In this document: one piece after another, positions 40,432 through 53,717 of the stretch
Layout: every line of letters begins with the position of its first letter
Numbering within the stretch: the first letter of the stretch is position 1
Source: Medicago truncatula
Taxonomy: Eukaryota; Streptophyta; Magnoliopsida; Fabales; Fabaceae
Reading direction: 5' to 3'
Length of the DNA stretch: 64,000 bases
NCBI RefSeq assembly: GCF_003473485.1
Contig: NC_053045.1
Span: 4,366,501-4,430,500 of the forward strand
Translations under genes and position numbers: made by a program
Notes under the pieces: generated by a model
What the model was told of the DNA's origin: nothing
The model's database searches: none
Seen by the model: the letters and a program-made list of their open reading frames with translations, nothing else

Positions 40432-40805
40432 GTTTATTTAACATTATAAAAACAAAATTGAATGTATAAATATTAGACTAATGGATAAAATTATCAAAAT
40501 TGTTAAGCGAATGTACAAAAGTTTGAACTTCGACACTTTCACTTATATATGTGAGTTTGTAAAGACTTTTTTATTTCGTCTATTAACAACAAAAATGATA
40601 TTTGAGTATATTTATTTGTAATTTCCTTTTGGAAAAATATTATATATTATGTTAAAGAAATGATATGTTGGAAATTAAAAATTATTTTGATCAATTTTTA
40701 AAGAAAGTTAGTACTAAAAAAAAGGGAGAAATACAAAATTAATTTTTTTTTACTCAAGTGGCGTCCATAATCATTTTGAAACGAACATAAGAGTTTGTGG
40801 TTTTT

Positions 40806-40850
<45 letters not shown>

Positions 40851-41822
40851 AAATTATTTACATTAGAATAATTTTTATTTTAATTATAAACATAAATCAT
40901 CTCTCTCTTAAAGGATAAAATTGTAAAAACAATATTAATTACAAACATATTTAATACAAATATTCATTATCTTAATTCTCGTTATTTTTTCAAAAGGATC
41001 CTATAATTAAGGACGAGATAGTAGTAATGATGTTTATTTCAAGTTATCATTTTGTTAATGAGTTGTCATGAATGAATTTCGTGAAATATTAACTATAGAT
41101 TTATTTATTTGACTGAATTTTTTTTTTGAAGGAATTTGACTGAAAATTTGTTAAATTGCTTTCATCGAATTCCTACAATGCCGTCGTTTTCGTTCGAAGG
41201 AAAAGAGTATAAAATATATTTTGTTTAACTTTTTGTCAGAATCTTTTTAGCATTTTCAAGCAAACAAGGTTATTTACCATCACTTATCAAAAAAAAAAAA
41301 AAAAGGTAATTTATCATCTAAATTTTTTACTGATTGATTAATCAAGATAACAAATAGCGAAAGAAATACTCGTTTCACACATTTGAATTTCTGTTTCATT
41401 TCATTATAAGGAAATCGTAGAAAAATTAACTTGTCATAAAATATTACTTTTAAATACAAAAAAACAATATTATTCAGCACTAAAAATGTATATAGTCAAG
41501 TGACGACAAGGAATGTACATACAGTCCAATACAAAAAGCATAAAGCATGTGATCTTGCAAACAATAATAGTCAAATACTTAACACATGATACCAAAAACC
41601 TGTTGTAATTTTCATAACTAGTGGAAACTTTTACCTCACACTTCCCCCACATTTCATTTTCATAATTTTAGCCAATAAACAGGAAAATAAATCGTCTTTA
41701 GTAATGATATTACATTGGTCAGTTCAAAGTGAATAAATTTCAAAAAGCTTAACTACTCAAACACAACGAGGTCTAACCATATGATCAGCATTAACCACAT
41801 AAGAAATCGCACGTCCGGAATT
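40432..41822. other. Intergenic between RPS4 and TIC56
   Basis: AT-rich, with an (AT)n microsatellite of about 40 bases at 40809-40848. No gene is seen. The right end probably includes the TIC56 3' UTR. Confidence 0.5.
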
Positions 41823-44800
41823 CTAATTTTTTGGCCGTTCCTCCTCCTCCTCCTCACCGGACAACCTTCTAAGGCGGGCCTCTCTCTTGACCCTCCTCCT
41901 AATTATCTCTATTCTTTTAATAGAATCCTCCTTGACTTTTTTCTGAATTTTATCAAAGCCAGGAAATCTCGCCATCATTACATCACCCAGCAGATTGGCG
42001 ATGCCATTCATTACATCATAGAGCCTCTGCAAATAATAAGCAGATAAAATCTCATGTTATAACAAAAACCAATTCACATTTGCCGTCAACCAAGAAATGA
42101 AACAGAAAAGTAGTAATTGGTAAAGGATGGCATAACTATAACTATAATAATAATCATATGAAAGAAAAAGAGAGAACAAATACTTCAATGTATCCAAATC
42201 CTTTGATGGAAAGACACACTTACCATCCTGTCAGCATTCCAGCGCCTGATGAATGGTGGACCTGTGTTGTACGAACCAAGTGGTTCACGGTACCATTCAT
42301 CATTGAATGTTATTCGATCCATTGCTTGTTCTATGCTCAGAACTTCCCATGGCCTCAATCCTGGAATTAGTTTAGCCAACTTCTGTCTATCTCACAGCAA
42401 ACCCCCAAATCCAAAGAAAATAATTGAACATATTAATACATAAAGGAGGGTCAGGCAGGAAGGCAAGAGTTAGTAACAATAATAAAGTATTGTGGCAATC
42501 GAAATTTATCAGTGTTGTCAATTGCGGATTGTAGAGAATAGTGATATGTTCAAAATCCGCTACACAACAGTGTTATAGCACTACTAAAGCTGTATCTGAC
42601 AACATTTTGTACTGAATAGCGTATGGTGGAACAATAACAATTTGTTCAAATTCTGCTATGCTATAGCACTATTGCGCTGCTATTTAACAACACTACAGTT
42701 TATTAAAACTTCCATCTGTATTTTACAAAAAAAAAAACTTATGAAAATGGAAGTGAATACACACAATGTATATGTATATAATACAGTACCAGCAGACATA
42801 CCTAAGATCTTTTGGAATGTACTTGTTGGGCATGTGATCCTGTTCCAAAGTAGTGGTCAGTTCAGTGCCACTAGCCCAAAGAAATAGAGCATGACTTGGA
42901 ATTCTAACTCCAGGCCAGAGGCCATCATTAGCTTCCATCACTGCTAAATCACGTCTCTTGCTTTCCACCGCCTCTTGTTGAAGCTGGTTATAAGTCTTCT
43001 TTTCAAATCCCTTAACAGGAACCCATGGTGGTATACCTTTTTGTAGTTTGTGAAAGAAAGCTGTCGCTGAAGCAGCAAGTCGAACTAAAGAATTGCCAAA
43101 CCAAGAATCAGATTTTATCAAATATGAAAGTTCAGCACTTCGCAGATTATCTTAATATGCTGTATTCTTTAATATTAAAAAGATTCATCGGCATTTCTTT
43201 AAAAATATGCAGAAAGTTATGCACATGAACTGGTTTCAAAACATTGTTCTATTTGAACCATGTAGTAAGAATCCCTCTAACAATAAGTAAGAAGCTATAC
43301 TAGAAAAGCATTTAATATTATTTCAGTTCTACCATTTTTAGTGAAGTACAAAAGATACTGTTATCAAGGTTCTTATAAAAAACTGACTTTATGTTGTGTG
43401 TCAATTTTACAATGTTTTAGCAAAACATTTTCAAAAACAGATTTGGATAACCTTAGATTCACCCCTTCGCCAACTGAGGGAGGAATAAGACTATTAAATT
43501 TGGATAACTGTACAGAACAATTCATCTTATCTCATATGGTAACCAACATATTCCTATTATCTCATACAGAACAATTCCTGTTAAATTTGGATAACTATAA
43601 AAAACAATTCCTCTTATCTCATACAGGACAATTCCTATTAAATTTAGATTCACCAAGTTGAGAAAATCAGTTGGTAACCAAACTCTCAGTCACAGCCTCT
43701 AACCCAGCCAAGGCGTGGGGTTTTGAATTTGGAGTCCTAGATGAGGAGGAATTAAGTAGAAGGACGAACAGCTGAAGATTCAAGGTTATTCTTGTAAATT
43801 AGCTTAGGAATAAAATAATTAATTAGTTGAGAGTGCAGTGATGGAGGCGCATTTCAACATTATACTAGAAACTGTCTAGGCAAGATATAAGTGTGCTAAT
43901 CCCTTGGAAGGAGGTAAGCAAGGTAGATGAAATCAAGATTCTACCTAGGATCAGAAAGGGGACACAAGATCGTAAAACGCAAGATCATAACATAGATTGT
44001 AAGATCCTTCAAAATTCATAACATAGATTGTAACATAGATGAAATCCAACCTTTGCATTCAAAGTTATTATAAAGTAGATCAAGCATTACAAAATTCATA
44101 CAAATAAAAAATTACTTGATACTATAACACTACTTTATTTTGACGGGTAATATGCTCCTTACAAATAAGTAAATGTTCCTTACTAGATACCAGTATAACA
44201 CACCTGTGGGCTGAGTGTCCAAAATATTTGAAACTTGAAGTGCATGATCACAAATATTGTAATATCACAAAGAATGATGTCACTTCTTACACATGCCTCA
44301 AAATGGTTTTCAGGCAAACAAAATACTACGCTTATAATTTCCGTAAATAAAAGACTGCTCATCTGGAGTCAATATATCATCAAAGAAAATTTATTAAATA
44401 AAGTAAAAAAGGTGGAACTCAACATACCTTCCCAAGTAGCGATTGCACGCTCCATTCCATAAATCATGTGGATGGGTGCCCATTCATCCATATCCTCCCC
44501 CCAAATGAAAGTGTTTTTATCAATAACCCCACCACCCCAAGCAGTTTTAAGTGTATGCAATGCCAACGGCCCTCGGGTTCGACCCAGCCGATCCTTATAG
44601 AACCATACACCACTCTTCATGATAACTAAATCAAATAGAAAATAGGAACACCATCATGCACAAAAACAACACAAAAACAATGAGAAGATACATGAACTAA
44701 TGGCATAGTTGCATCCATCCAGAGTTTAGTATTTTACCACAGAACCTTCAATAAACAAAGATAATATTAGCTGGATATCTCACATATGATTCACATTCCA

Positions 44801-47393
44801 TAGTAATTAATTATACATTACACAGTGCGCACAACTATCCTAAATATATTTTTCATCTTTGACAAGGAAAAATAAAATGAAACAGCAGATAGATTATTAG
44901 TTAGCCCAACTCCTGTGGCAAAGTAGCTCAAGTGTTTCAGAACACACAGTTGAACTCGAGACCTTATAGAACCCTACATATTCAATCCTAAGCATCTTGC
45001 TAACTAAGCCCGTCCCTTATTGGAAAGCTATTTTGATTGGCTTCTTTTGTGAGCTTCTAATAAAATCATCCTAAGAAAGCTTTTAACAAACTTTTTTTAA
45101 ATGCAAATAAATAACTGGTGACAATAGAAGTAGACAATGGTCCCAACTTTACCTGTAATGGCAGAAATTTGAAAGTTCTAATTCTGGAATTGTAACTCAA
45201 GAAAAAGTTGTGCCTAATTACCACTATGAAATATATTTTTTTGAAGAAATTGCCACTATGAAATATTAGTCTGGCAACCATGCACATGAGCACCCAAAGA
45301 AAGACGAAAAAAATTGATCACTCAACTGTAAACATGAGCACCAAAAGAAAGACAAAAAAGTCTTACATATACAAAAACATCCCAACTTAGCATTTAGTAG
45401 ATACGTTGGATCAGGAAAAAACATAACATTTGACGTCTGTTCAATATTTGGTGGCAAATTTAGAGCAGAACTATCAGAACATAATGTAGAAAATAAAAAA
45501 GTGGAACATTTTGATTTCATTCAAAGAGGTATCAAAGAAAACAGAAAAGAATAAAATAGATAGTTAGTTCTATTTAGTTCTGCCCATCTGTGGTTGTGTC
45601 ATATGCTTGTCATTCAGGATAAATGAGACGACTGTTCTGTTTGTTTCTCTTTAGTTCAACTGTTTTAATGGGAAAAAAATGTATCACTTTTGTTCAGTTC
45701 TACTTTCAATAAGTATTGTCAAATAGTAGAGTTATAATTTAGCAGAATTTGAACAAACCCCTGTTATCCTGCCATAGGTCATTTAGTACAAAGTGTTGTC
45801 AAATAGCGGCTAATGGAGCACTATAGTGTTGTAAAGTAACAGAATTTGAACGAACATAAAACATAAAACAAACATTTAGTACAATTTTTGCAATTCGCAA
45901 GTGATAATTTTGCTTTCAATGAAGCCCAAACATAAAACAAAATGCATGTGTTCAAGTTTGTTTCAACCTATCTGCAAAGCTGAAAAGTAAAAAGCTTAGG
46001 TACATAGAATAAGTGACATTACTCCTAGTATTACGGATTTGATTGTTTGTATTATAAATAATCTTAGCAATAATCTTTATTCATTAATACTACGTGCTAC
46101 TGCTTATGAATAGCAAACCATGGATGTGTTGGAGTATCAAAATTCAAAAGTTGATTTTCTCACAGATGATTGAAATGACTTACTCTACTCTCTAAAGTTC
46201 ACTTTCAGAGTAGTCAAATCCAATAATATTACCTACATGCTACATACATTTCTCGGCTTCTCGCAAGGACACTCAGATTCCATAAGGTTAGAGAAAGCAC
46301 ACAATATGGTGAAGCCTTCACTGTGAAAGCACTCAATTTTATCTCTGCATTTTACTTAAAAAACTTAAATATTAATTAAACGTATCTCTTTTATGTCATC
46401 TCATATTTATAAATTAGCTCAACCAGTAATTTTACCAAACACTGCAAATTCAATCGGTTAGTTTATCCACTATAAGCTATAAGCTAACTTATAATCTATT
46501 CGCTATAAGCTCATCCGTTATAAGCTATCTTATCAATTATTCACTATTTTTTACCAAACAAAGCCTATGAAGAGCGAACAATCTCAATCAAACAATCCAA
46601 ATCATATGACTGCATCAAATGTATGACTCCTTAACTACACAAAATCTGTAAGCCAGATGCAACAACAACAACCAGAAATAACTCAATTATGAAAAAACTT
46701 ACATTCATAGTATCGATTCTCGAGAGTGTTATACCCAATAGCTTGAGCAACATCAATCGGCTTCCCAGGAGGATAAGGCCTTTGCCAAAACCCCCAAATC
46801 CCCAAATAAAATTGTCTAGCAAAATCCCAAAACTTATCTTGCGCTGCATACCGTGACTGCGCTTTTCTCGGCATAGGCCTCCCATCAAGCCCAATAATAT
46901 TAGGCACTTTCTTCCAATGCTCTCTATCTTCAGGCTTACGAGGTTTCTCATTCTTCTTCAACTCCCACTCATTCACCTTATCAGCTATATACTCATATCT
47001 CATGAGCATATGTATAATTGGATTGTTATACATTTCGTTCATAAACTCTTCGTTTTCGTTCATTTCTTGTTCCGTTGCGTTTGGTTTAACTTCGTAAATG
47101 TCGTTTTCGTTGAGGACTTTGTTGACTTGTGGTGTGTGTCTGTGGTTTGGGAGATAGTCGCATTCGTAGAAGAATTGTTGGACCATTTTGGTGAATGGAC
47201 CGGGTTCAGTGTCTTCATCTTCGACGGTGGTGGTGGGTTTGGAGGTGTTGGTGGTGGAGATGGAGGTTGATGCGAAATTTGAGGAATTGGAGAAGTTGAG
47301 GAGGGAGGTAAGAGGTGGGAGAGGGAGGGGAGTTGGTGGTTTTGAGAATGGGAACCAGTTTCCGTTGAATGGGTTGAAGTTGATGGAAGACAT
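41823..47393 (-). CDS. TIC56: TIC56-like chloroplast inner-envelope translocon component
   Basis: In Arabidopsis, TIC56 is part of the 1-MDa TIC complex at the chloroplast inner envelope and has a GYF-type domain. Five exons on the minus strand: 47393-46703, 44625-44428, 43084-42802, 42386-42224 and 42026-41823, total 1539 nt, or 512 aa, close to the roughly 527 aa I recall for Arabidopsis. A Ser/Thr/Pro-rich N-terminus looks like a transit peptide. Exon 2 carries the GYF-like stretch GVWFYKDRLGRTRGPLALHT and continues WGEDMDEWAPIHMIYG. Exon 3 has FHKLQKGIPPWVPVKGFEKK. The C-terminus is basic then acidic (RREARLRR-like, here VKREARLRRLSGEEEEEERP). The exon 4 acceptor was chosen as the only nearby AG that keeps the frame (giving DLR-QKLAKLIPGL). 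Name assigned from family memory and gene neighbourhood. Confidence 0.88.
42515..42695. repeat. Dispersed repeat related to 45710-45850
   Basis: Both stretches contain words such as tgctatagcactat, gttgtcaa and aattgcggatt/aatagcggcta. They lie in TIC56 introns 3 and 1. The appearance is of a diverged inverted-repeat DNA element; its limits are uncertain. Confidence 0.35.
43490..43665. repeat. Tandem repeat of about 45 bp in TIC56 intron 2
   Basis: Repeated units built from attaaatttggataactgta, cagaacaattcctcttatctc and similar occur three to four times with substitutions. The repeats lie wholly inside the intron between 44428 and 43084. Confidence 0.6.
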
Positions 47394-48059
47394 TGAAGGA
47401 GAAGAGAGTGAAAGGGTTCAGTGTTAATGTGTAAGGATAATGAGAGAAGTATTTTTTCTTGAAAGAGTCAACTTATGAGAGATGGATGGCAAAAAATAAT
47501 TGTGGTTTATTAACGTGGAGTTTACACCCTTAAATTAGAGTGTATCGGTAATAAAGAGATATTTATCAATTTTTTTATTTTAGAAAATATTATTTTATAA
47601 GAAAAAATTTCATTTCATTCTTTATAAGATTCATACTAATTTTTTAACATTTTATCCAAAAAAATAATCAATATTCACTATTATGGATATTAAAAATTAA
47701 AAAAATTTGAATTTTGATTTGCCGACACTTTTGAGAAATAAAATATAATTGTAACCAATAGAAAATATATTTTTTCTAAAAAAAAAAACTCATTAAACTA
47801 TTCGTTTAACATATGGGTGTACCGGTACACTCAATTTTATTGAGTGTATTATAGAAATTGTCTTATTAATATACTTCATTTAATATTTAAGTTTAATCGA
47901 TTATCAATCCTTTAACTTAATTCTTTTTTTTTTTTAAATTGATTATTTAACTATTAAACGTTTCAATTTAGTCATTTATCTTTGTTTTCCTCAATCAATT
48001 GGTCATATTTCATTAATTTTAATCTGCTCAAAAAAGATACCATTAGTTAAAGTAGGTTC

Positions 48060-48192
48060 ATGAGATCTAGCGGTGCATCACCAACACGAAATTAAGTTTA
48101 ATTTTATTTTATTCATCTTCTTCCCACATCTTCAACAAAAAAAAAAAAATTCTTTAATTAGGTGTTGGTGTTACACCATTAGATCTTATGGA
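48060..48192. mobile_element. Small inverted-repeat MITE
   Basis: Left arm agatctagcggtgcatcacc then aacac, right arm gtgttggtgttacaccatta then gatct. The arms are about 25 bases around an AT-rich centre. Confidence 0.5.
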
Positions 48193-49138
48193 TCTCCTTT
48201 ATCTAGTGGTCTCCTTTTCGAGTTTGAGTTTGGAGGCTCAACTTTGTAAAGTTGTTTGCACCACCCAATGGACGCCCATAAATGTAAGTGGTTTGAACAA
48301 ATCGAAAACCAAAGTAAACCAAGTCGATGATGATCCGATTCGGTCCAAAAATCCAACTAGATTTGTTTGGTTTTCAATTTTTAAATTCAATGATCCGATG
48401 AATTGAATCAATTGTGTTACTAAATCCACTTTGACTTAATCCGAACCCAATGCTTTATATCTTTCCATCTCTTCTCTTCTCGATAGTGTCCATGAATGTT
48501 TTTTTCCATTTTAACGGAGTGAATAAAAGTTACGAAAACAACCGAGACAAAACATTGCTATACCACGACAAAAGTCCGTTATGGCCACTGTTCCCAAAAG
48601 GTAGTTCGAGAATCAAGTTTTATGGATAAAAACTAGATTTATATAAACCTTAACTCCATTTTAGAAGTAACAAATTCATTGAAAAGTTATGAAAATAATT
48701 AGAGTTATGAAATTATGAAGAAACAACGAGAAATTTGATTATTATACATTATATGGTGTACAAATAATTTTAATAAGATTTATGCAATATCGTGATGATT
48801 TCCACGATGATGACTATAATCCGTAAATCAACGCCTCTAATAGCCAGAATTGTAAATTTCTCAACGCGACTATGACCTTGACCATTATTTAAAAACTTAA
48901 TGAGAACATTTTCGGTCAAATAAAAAAAAGTGTTGTTTCTACGTTTGAAGGGGTTGATATGAATTTTGTTTTCCATATTTTGATGAAGAGTTACTTCTTG
49001 TTTTTCCTTGAGATTGAAGAGTTGAGCATGAATTCGTTGTGTTTTATTGTTTTTCTTTTTTAAAATGAATATGAATGGAGAAAAATAAAATACATGAATA
49101 TTACAAACATACATGGTGTGACACAGACCTGGATTGCA

Positions 49139-49303
49139 TGCAGTTAAATAGTTAGGAGAGATTTGACCGTTTGATCAAAATCAGATGATTCAGATTTAAA
49201 ACAGTTTTAATAATAACAATAAATATGCTTTAAATTTAAATTGTTTGATCTTGATCGGACGACGAAATCTCTCATGACTGCACGTAATTTTAACTACATG
49301 GAT
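49139..49303. mobile_element. Small inverted-repeat MITE
   Basis: Left end gcagttaaatagttaggaga then gatttgaccgtttgatcaaaa, right end ttgatcttgatcggacgacg then aaatctctcatgactgcacg. The arms pair over about 50 bases. Length is 165 bp. Confidence 0.5.
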
Positions 49304-49954
49304 CAAAATCCCAAGTTATCGTTATTTATGTCTCTTAACCTTTGCCTGAAAAAAGAGAGAGTCCCTTAACCATTTAGTATGAAGTTCGAGTTTTCACTTA
49401 TAGAAAAAAATCATTTTCTTAATTGACCTCAATTATTTTAAGATAAATTCAAACACTTTAAATTTTGGTTGGATAGATGTACCTTGCATATATAACTTAT
49501 TTTCTTAAAGAAAAATTTAATTTTAATTCAATTTTTAAATAAATTAATATTAAAATATGACATAACATTATTAATTTGATGTCGGTACATGCAAAACCAA
49601 ACTTGACGGGTCCTTATTTTTTATTTTTTTTTAAAGGATCACTGTCCTTATTTTAATTTGACCTTATTTTAAATGTTTAGTCTCGAGATGATACTTTGGT
49701 TTACCCATAAGGAATAAGGATAACCACATAAATACAATTCTGTAACGTTTTTTTTTTTTTTTACTTGGATTAACCATTGGGCTATAGATCTGAGTATTAA
49801 ATGATTTCCACTACGTATTAAATTGGCACTTTTTGCAGTAGCACATTTGCAATGAGAGAGGGAAGATATACCTTCCTTGCACAACCTACGAATATAGTAC
49901 CATATCCCAAATAAACTCATTCTTTTTTCTTCTTCCATTTTCTATATCACAAAA

Positions 49955-52900
49955 ATGAAAATGCCTTCTTTTCTAGGTTCTTTACCTCCACGATCATTCT
50001 TCTTTTGTTTCCTCCTTCTTCCACTTTTGCTTTTGCTATTGCTCTTAGTAGCACCTTCTTCTTCTTCATCTTCCTCTAATTATGACAAGAAAGTAACCAT
50101 GTCAATCTACTATGAAAGTCTATGTCCTTTTTGTGCTGATTTTATAGTGAACGATCTTGTAAGGCTCTTCCAAACTGGTCTCATTTCCATTGTGGATCTT
50201 AGAATGGTTCCTTGGGGAAATGCTGGGATTAAACCTGATGGCACTTTTGATTGTCAGGTATATGTTTTCATTTTTTATATTATTTACATGCTTTACTGTT
50301 TAATCTTCTTGAATATCTTTACCTTTTTTTAGGGTTGAATATCTTTACTTATTTCACAATTGAACTTAGTGTTTATTCTCTTGAAAATTGAACGACTAAG
50401 ATTAAAAAAAACATTTTTATTGAGAGCAAATAAAAAGAAATCCATTTTTAGAATATTGTGTAGATTTAGGATATTTATACCACTTAATAATTTTTTAGGT
50501 AGTGTCCCCGTGAGCATACCTCAGTTGACAGGGACATGTATAAATTATATATATGGGCTGGGGTTCAAACCCCAAACACCTCACTTATTCACCTTGAAAA
50601 AGATAAATTATAGCCACTAGGTTACTTGACAAAAAAAAGAAAAATTCTAGGTAGTGATTATATTTGATATTATTGGGTCAATTAATTAAGTTATAAGGGG
50701 TTTAAACATCTGACCCTTGTGTTTAGAAAAAAATTAGAATTGGAAGGGGAGACACACCTTGTATGATCTACATGTTTTTTAATGAAGATCAATATGGTTA
50801 GACGACAGTCGAAACTTCATACATATAAATAATAATTATTCATTCCTACAAAAGAAAAATATTCAATTTTTTAACATATGTAATATATTAATAAATATTT
50901 ACTATTTAATTTTAATTAATATATCACACTTTTTTTTTAGGGAATTAACATGGCACACTTAAAATTAAGTGGTGTCATACAATTTTAGTTAGTAACAGCC
51001 AAAAAATTTAAATCCAGTGATTGAAATTGATACATTTATTACATATAGAAAATTATTAAAAATGTAAATATATCGAAGTTTACATATAAGTGAATTGAAT
51101 TTCTATCCTTGTACTTTTTTTAGGGGTTCTACCCTTGTACTTTATTGACCAAATTTCTACCCTTGTACATTTTTGGACCAAATTTCAACCTTGGTACTTA
51201 TTCAACTCTTTTCGTGAGAATTTTCGTGTTCAGTTCAGTGCCAGGGTTGCATTGCATGAGATCATATTTCTGATGTTAAGTAAACTTTTAACCGTAATAA
51301 TTATGAGTCATTTTCCAGGATCAGACAAATAGGTACTGTGAAAATAATAAATTCTTGCGTCTGTGTTGAGTGTTTGCCAGAGCCAGAGGATTCATGACAT
51401 TACCTACCCAACTGCATTCTCCAGCAGCCCACCAAATCGATCAGTATATTTAAGACCAAATAACATATGTGGTCCTTTAATCAGATGTTTATTATAATAA
51501 ATTAGTTTTTAACTTCTTTTTTTATACACTGTTTTTTAAGTCATAAAATAGTGCAACGAATTCTGTTAAAAAATGTTTATAGAGATGTTTAATGTTAAGC
51601 TAGGTCTAAATTTATCGCTTTCAAAACTATGGTTCCTATGTGTTTCATTTAGTTTTGATTTAAAACAAAATTGATAGATTACTTGATTTATAATGTCATT
51701 GATAAAAAAATTATCTGTAAAATTAGCTTGAATTCAAAAGTAAGAAGAAGAAAATATGTGCATGTGATTATGTTTGATATCATAAACACTTTTGGACCTA
51801 CCACCTCGATGTTAAATAATTCATAAACACTTTTTAACGAAGTTGACTGAAAAATGATTAGTAGTGTATATATATATGACTTAAAAGGAGCAATTTGTAA
51901 CAAATTTTTTTAAAAGATCAATTTTCAACAAAAAAACTTAAATTATTAACATGCTATAAACATCTAACTTAAAAATTGCAGGGTGAATTTGACCTATATT
52001 TAATTATGCTTGAATATAAAAAGTCATTGATTGAATATGCATTGGATAAAAAATGATATGACAATCTGAACCGAACAAACAATGTATTAAGACGGAAAAA
52101 CAAAACAACGTTGCACAAAGACGACAAACAGAACATCGTTGCACTACGACGATAAAATTACAAAAGAAAAAAATTAAATATATTTGAAAAATCACTTATT
52201 CAAATAAATGAGAAGGATAAAAATGATTTAAAAGGGTGATTTCAAGTTAAAAATTCACTTCCTTAAAAAAAAGTTTAAAATTCATTATAAATCACCTCTT
52301 TTTAAAACTGGAATATATGTATGTCCATAATTATAAGAAAATGTTTTTTTTTACAAGAATTATAAGAAAATGTTAACAAGTCACTTTTAAGTTATCTCAT
52401 GAAAACCACTTGCTTTTATTTTTGTATTATACATTTTGTTGACCCTCGTCTTTTTTGCATTTTTTTTCCTTCAATAATTGCAGCATGGAAATGATGAATG
52501 CTATCTAAACACGATCGAGGCCTGCGCCATTAATATATATCCAGACGTGGTACAGTTCTTAGTTCTTACCTATGAAACAATTTCCTCAATACTTATTTTA
52601 CTACTCAAATTTTTTTATTTTTTTATTTTTTTTCTCAAAAAGAGAAAATATTGCTCATTTTCTAATGCACTAATATAGTATTATGGCCATAAATATGATG
52701 CAGGCACAGCATTTCAAATTTATACGTTGCTTGGAACGTCTCACCTTAGAGAATAGACATAATGAATGGTTTAATTGCTTCCAAATGACTGGGTTGGGCA
52801 CAATGCCTATTGATTGCTCCAAAACTGGCAATGGAAAATCTGTTAGTTCTTTTATTTTATTTTATTTTATTTTATTTTGTTATCTTATTTTAATTGATTT

Positions 52901-53717
52901 CTATACTTTAATGGAATTTTTTGGAGTTTAAAAATTAGTAGGATGAAGATCCAAGTCTGTCTTTTTTAGCATAAGCCATTCAAAACTAATAATAATATTT
53001 ATTTATGTCTAAAATAACAGATTGAACAAAAATATGCTAAGGAAACTGCTCAACTTAATCCTCCTCATAGATTTGTTCCATGGGTGGTTGTCAATAACCA
53101 TGCACTTCAAGAGGTTTGTGATTAAAATATCCAAGTTGGTCCTTGAAATTGTAGAGTATTATCAATCAATCTAGTCCCCCACATTATTAATTTTTCAAAA
53201 TGATCTCTAAAATTGCAAAATGTTACTGAAATATGGTATTTATCTAGATCATATATTAATTGCATTGTTGACATTATTCACTTAGTTTCAAATTCATCCA
53301 TGCTCTTATCAATTTAATTTATTCTAGTCCGTGAAAGTTCTAATGGAGAGACAAATTTGATTAAAATTTTGCAATTTCAGAGATCATTTTAGAATATCCA
53401 TAATACATGGGACTAGATTAATTTCAAAGACCAATTTAACAATTTACTAATTATATATATATTTTTTATGTGAATTTAAGTCATCTGGGTTTCTTAGCCT
53501 CTTTTATCTTTTGTTGTTGTTGTAGGACTACCAAGATTTTATGACATACATTTGTAGGGCTTACAAGGGAAAAGTGAAACCAGATGCTTGTAGATCCGTT
53601 TCAACAAAAACTTACTATGATTTAAATGCAAAAACCAACTCCTTTCATCCTGTTTGCTATGTAGATGAAGCAAAAAATTTGACCTTACTTACCACTAGTC
53701 ACCAGATTAAGGAGTAA
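49955..53717 (+). CDS. GILT-family thiol reductase, copy 1 (CxxC intact)
   Basis: GILT proteins are secreted or vacuolar/lysosomal thiol reductases that reduce disulfides at acid pH through a thioredoxin-like CxxC. Arabidopsis OSH1 is the plant relative I recall. Five exons: 49955-50257, 52484-52549, 52704-52841, 53021-53113 and 53526-53717, total 792 nt, or 263 aa. A strong signal peptide (poly-Leu core, residues about 15-32) is followed by a Ser run. The active site reads YYESLCPFCADF, with both cysteines present. The family signature CQHGxxECxxN spans the exon 1-2 junction (CQ|HGNDECYLN), followed by EAC. The later half has FVPWVVVNNH and a Cys-containing tail. Intron 1 is unusually long (2.2 kb) and contains several insertions. 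This is the only copy here with a complete catalytic motif, so probably the ancestral-type enzyme. Confidence 0.95.
50505..50640 (+). repeat. tRNA-related SINE-like repeat in GILT1 intron 1
   Basis: Box-A-like gagcatacctcagttgacag and box-B-like ggggttcaaacccc, followed by caccttgaaaaagataaatt and an A-rich end. Same family as 3069-3172, with a longer 3' part. Confidence 0.6.
51130..51360 (+). repeat. Copy of the GILT2 promoter-proximal block, inside GILT1 intron 1
   Basis: Words in the same order occur at 56900-57080, directly upstream of GILT2: ctacccttgtactttattga, cgtgagaattttc(t/g), the segment around gggttgcatgagat, tctgatgttaa, and gggtcat/gagtcatt followed by atgatcagag/aggatcagac. 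The two blocks are clearly homologous although one lies inside an intron and the other in a 5' flank. Confidence 0.65.
52040..52290 (-). repeat. Diverged relative of the 39877-40413 retroposon
   Basis: Shares with 40140-40330 the series acaaaacaacgttgcacaaa / acaaacagaacatcgttgca / cactacgacgataaaattac and the later aaaagggtgatttcaagtta. Lies in GILT1 intron 1. No poly-T end was recognised here, so it may be a fragment. Confidence 0.5.
53135..53445. mobile_element. Inverted-repeat MITE in GILT1 intron 4
   Basis: Left arm ttggtccttgaaattgtaga then atctagtcccccacattatt, mirrored by atgggactagattaatttca then aagaccaatttaac. GILT2 intron 4 lacks it, so the insertion followed the gene duplication or was lost in GILT2. 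Confidence 0.55.

Larger units (their letters stand above)
47394..49954. other. Intergenic between TIC56 and the GILT cluster
   Basis: This divergent interval would contain the promoters of TIC56 (left) and the first GILT gene (right). It holds two small inverted-repeat elements listed separately. A 115-codon minus-strand open frame at 48770-49114 has no recognisable family or coding bias and is not called. Confidence 0.5.

Noticed and set aside
46631-47427. Several long open frames overlapping the first TIC56 exon on both strands
   Set aside because: They are shadows of the exon; only the 47393 frame gives a conserved protein that splices onward.
48770-49114. 115-codon minus-strand open frame
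   Set aside because: Low-complexity, Lys/Ile/Asn-rich translation typical of AT-rich non-coding DNA; no motif or paralogue in the window.
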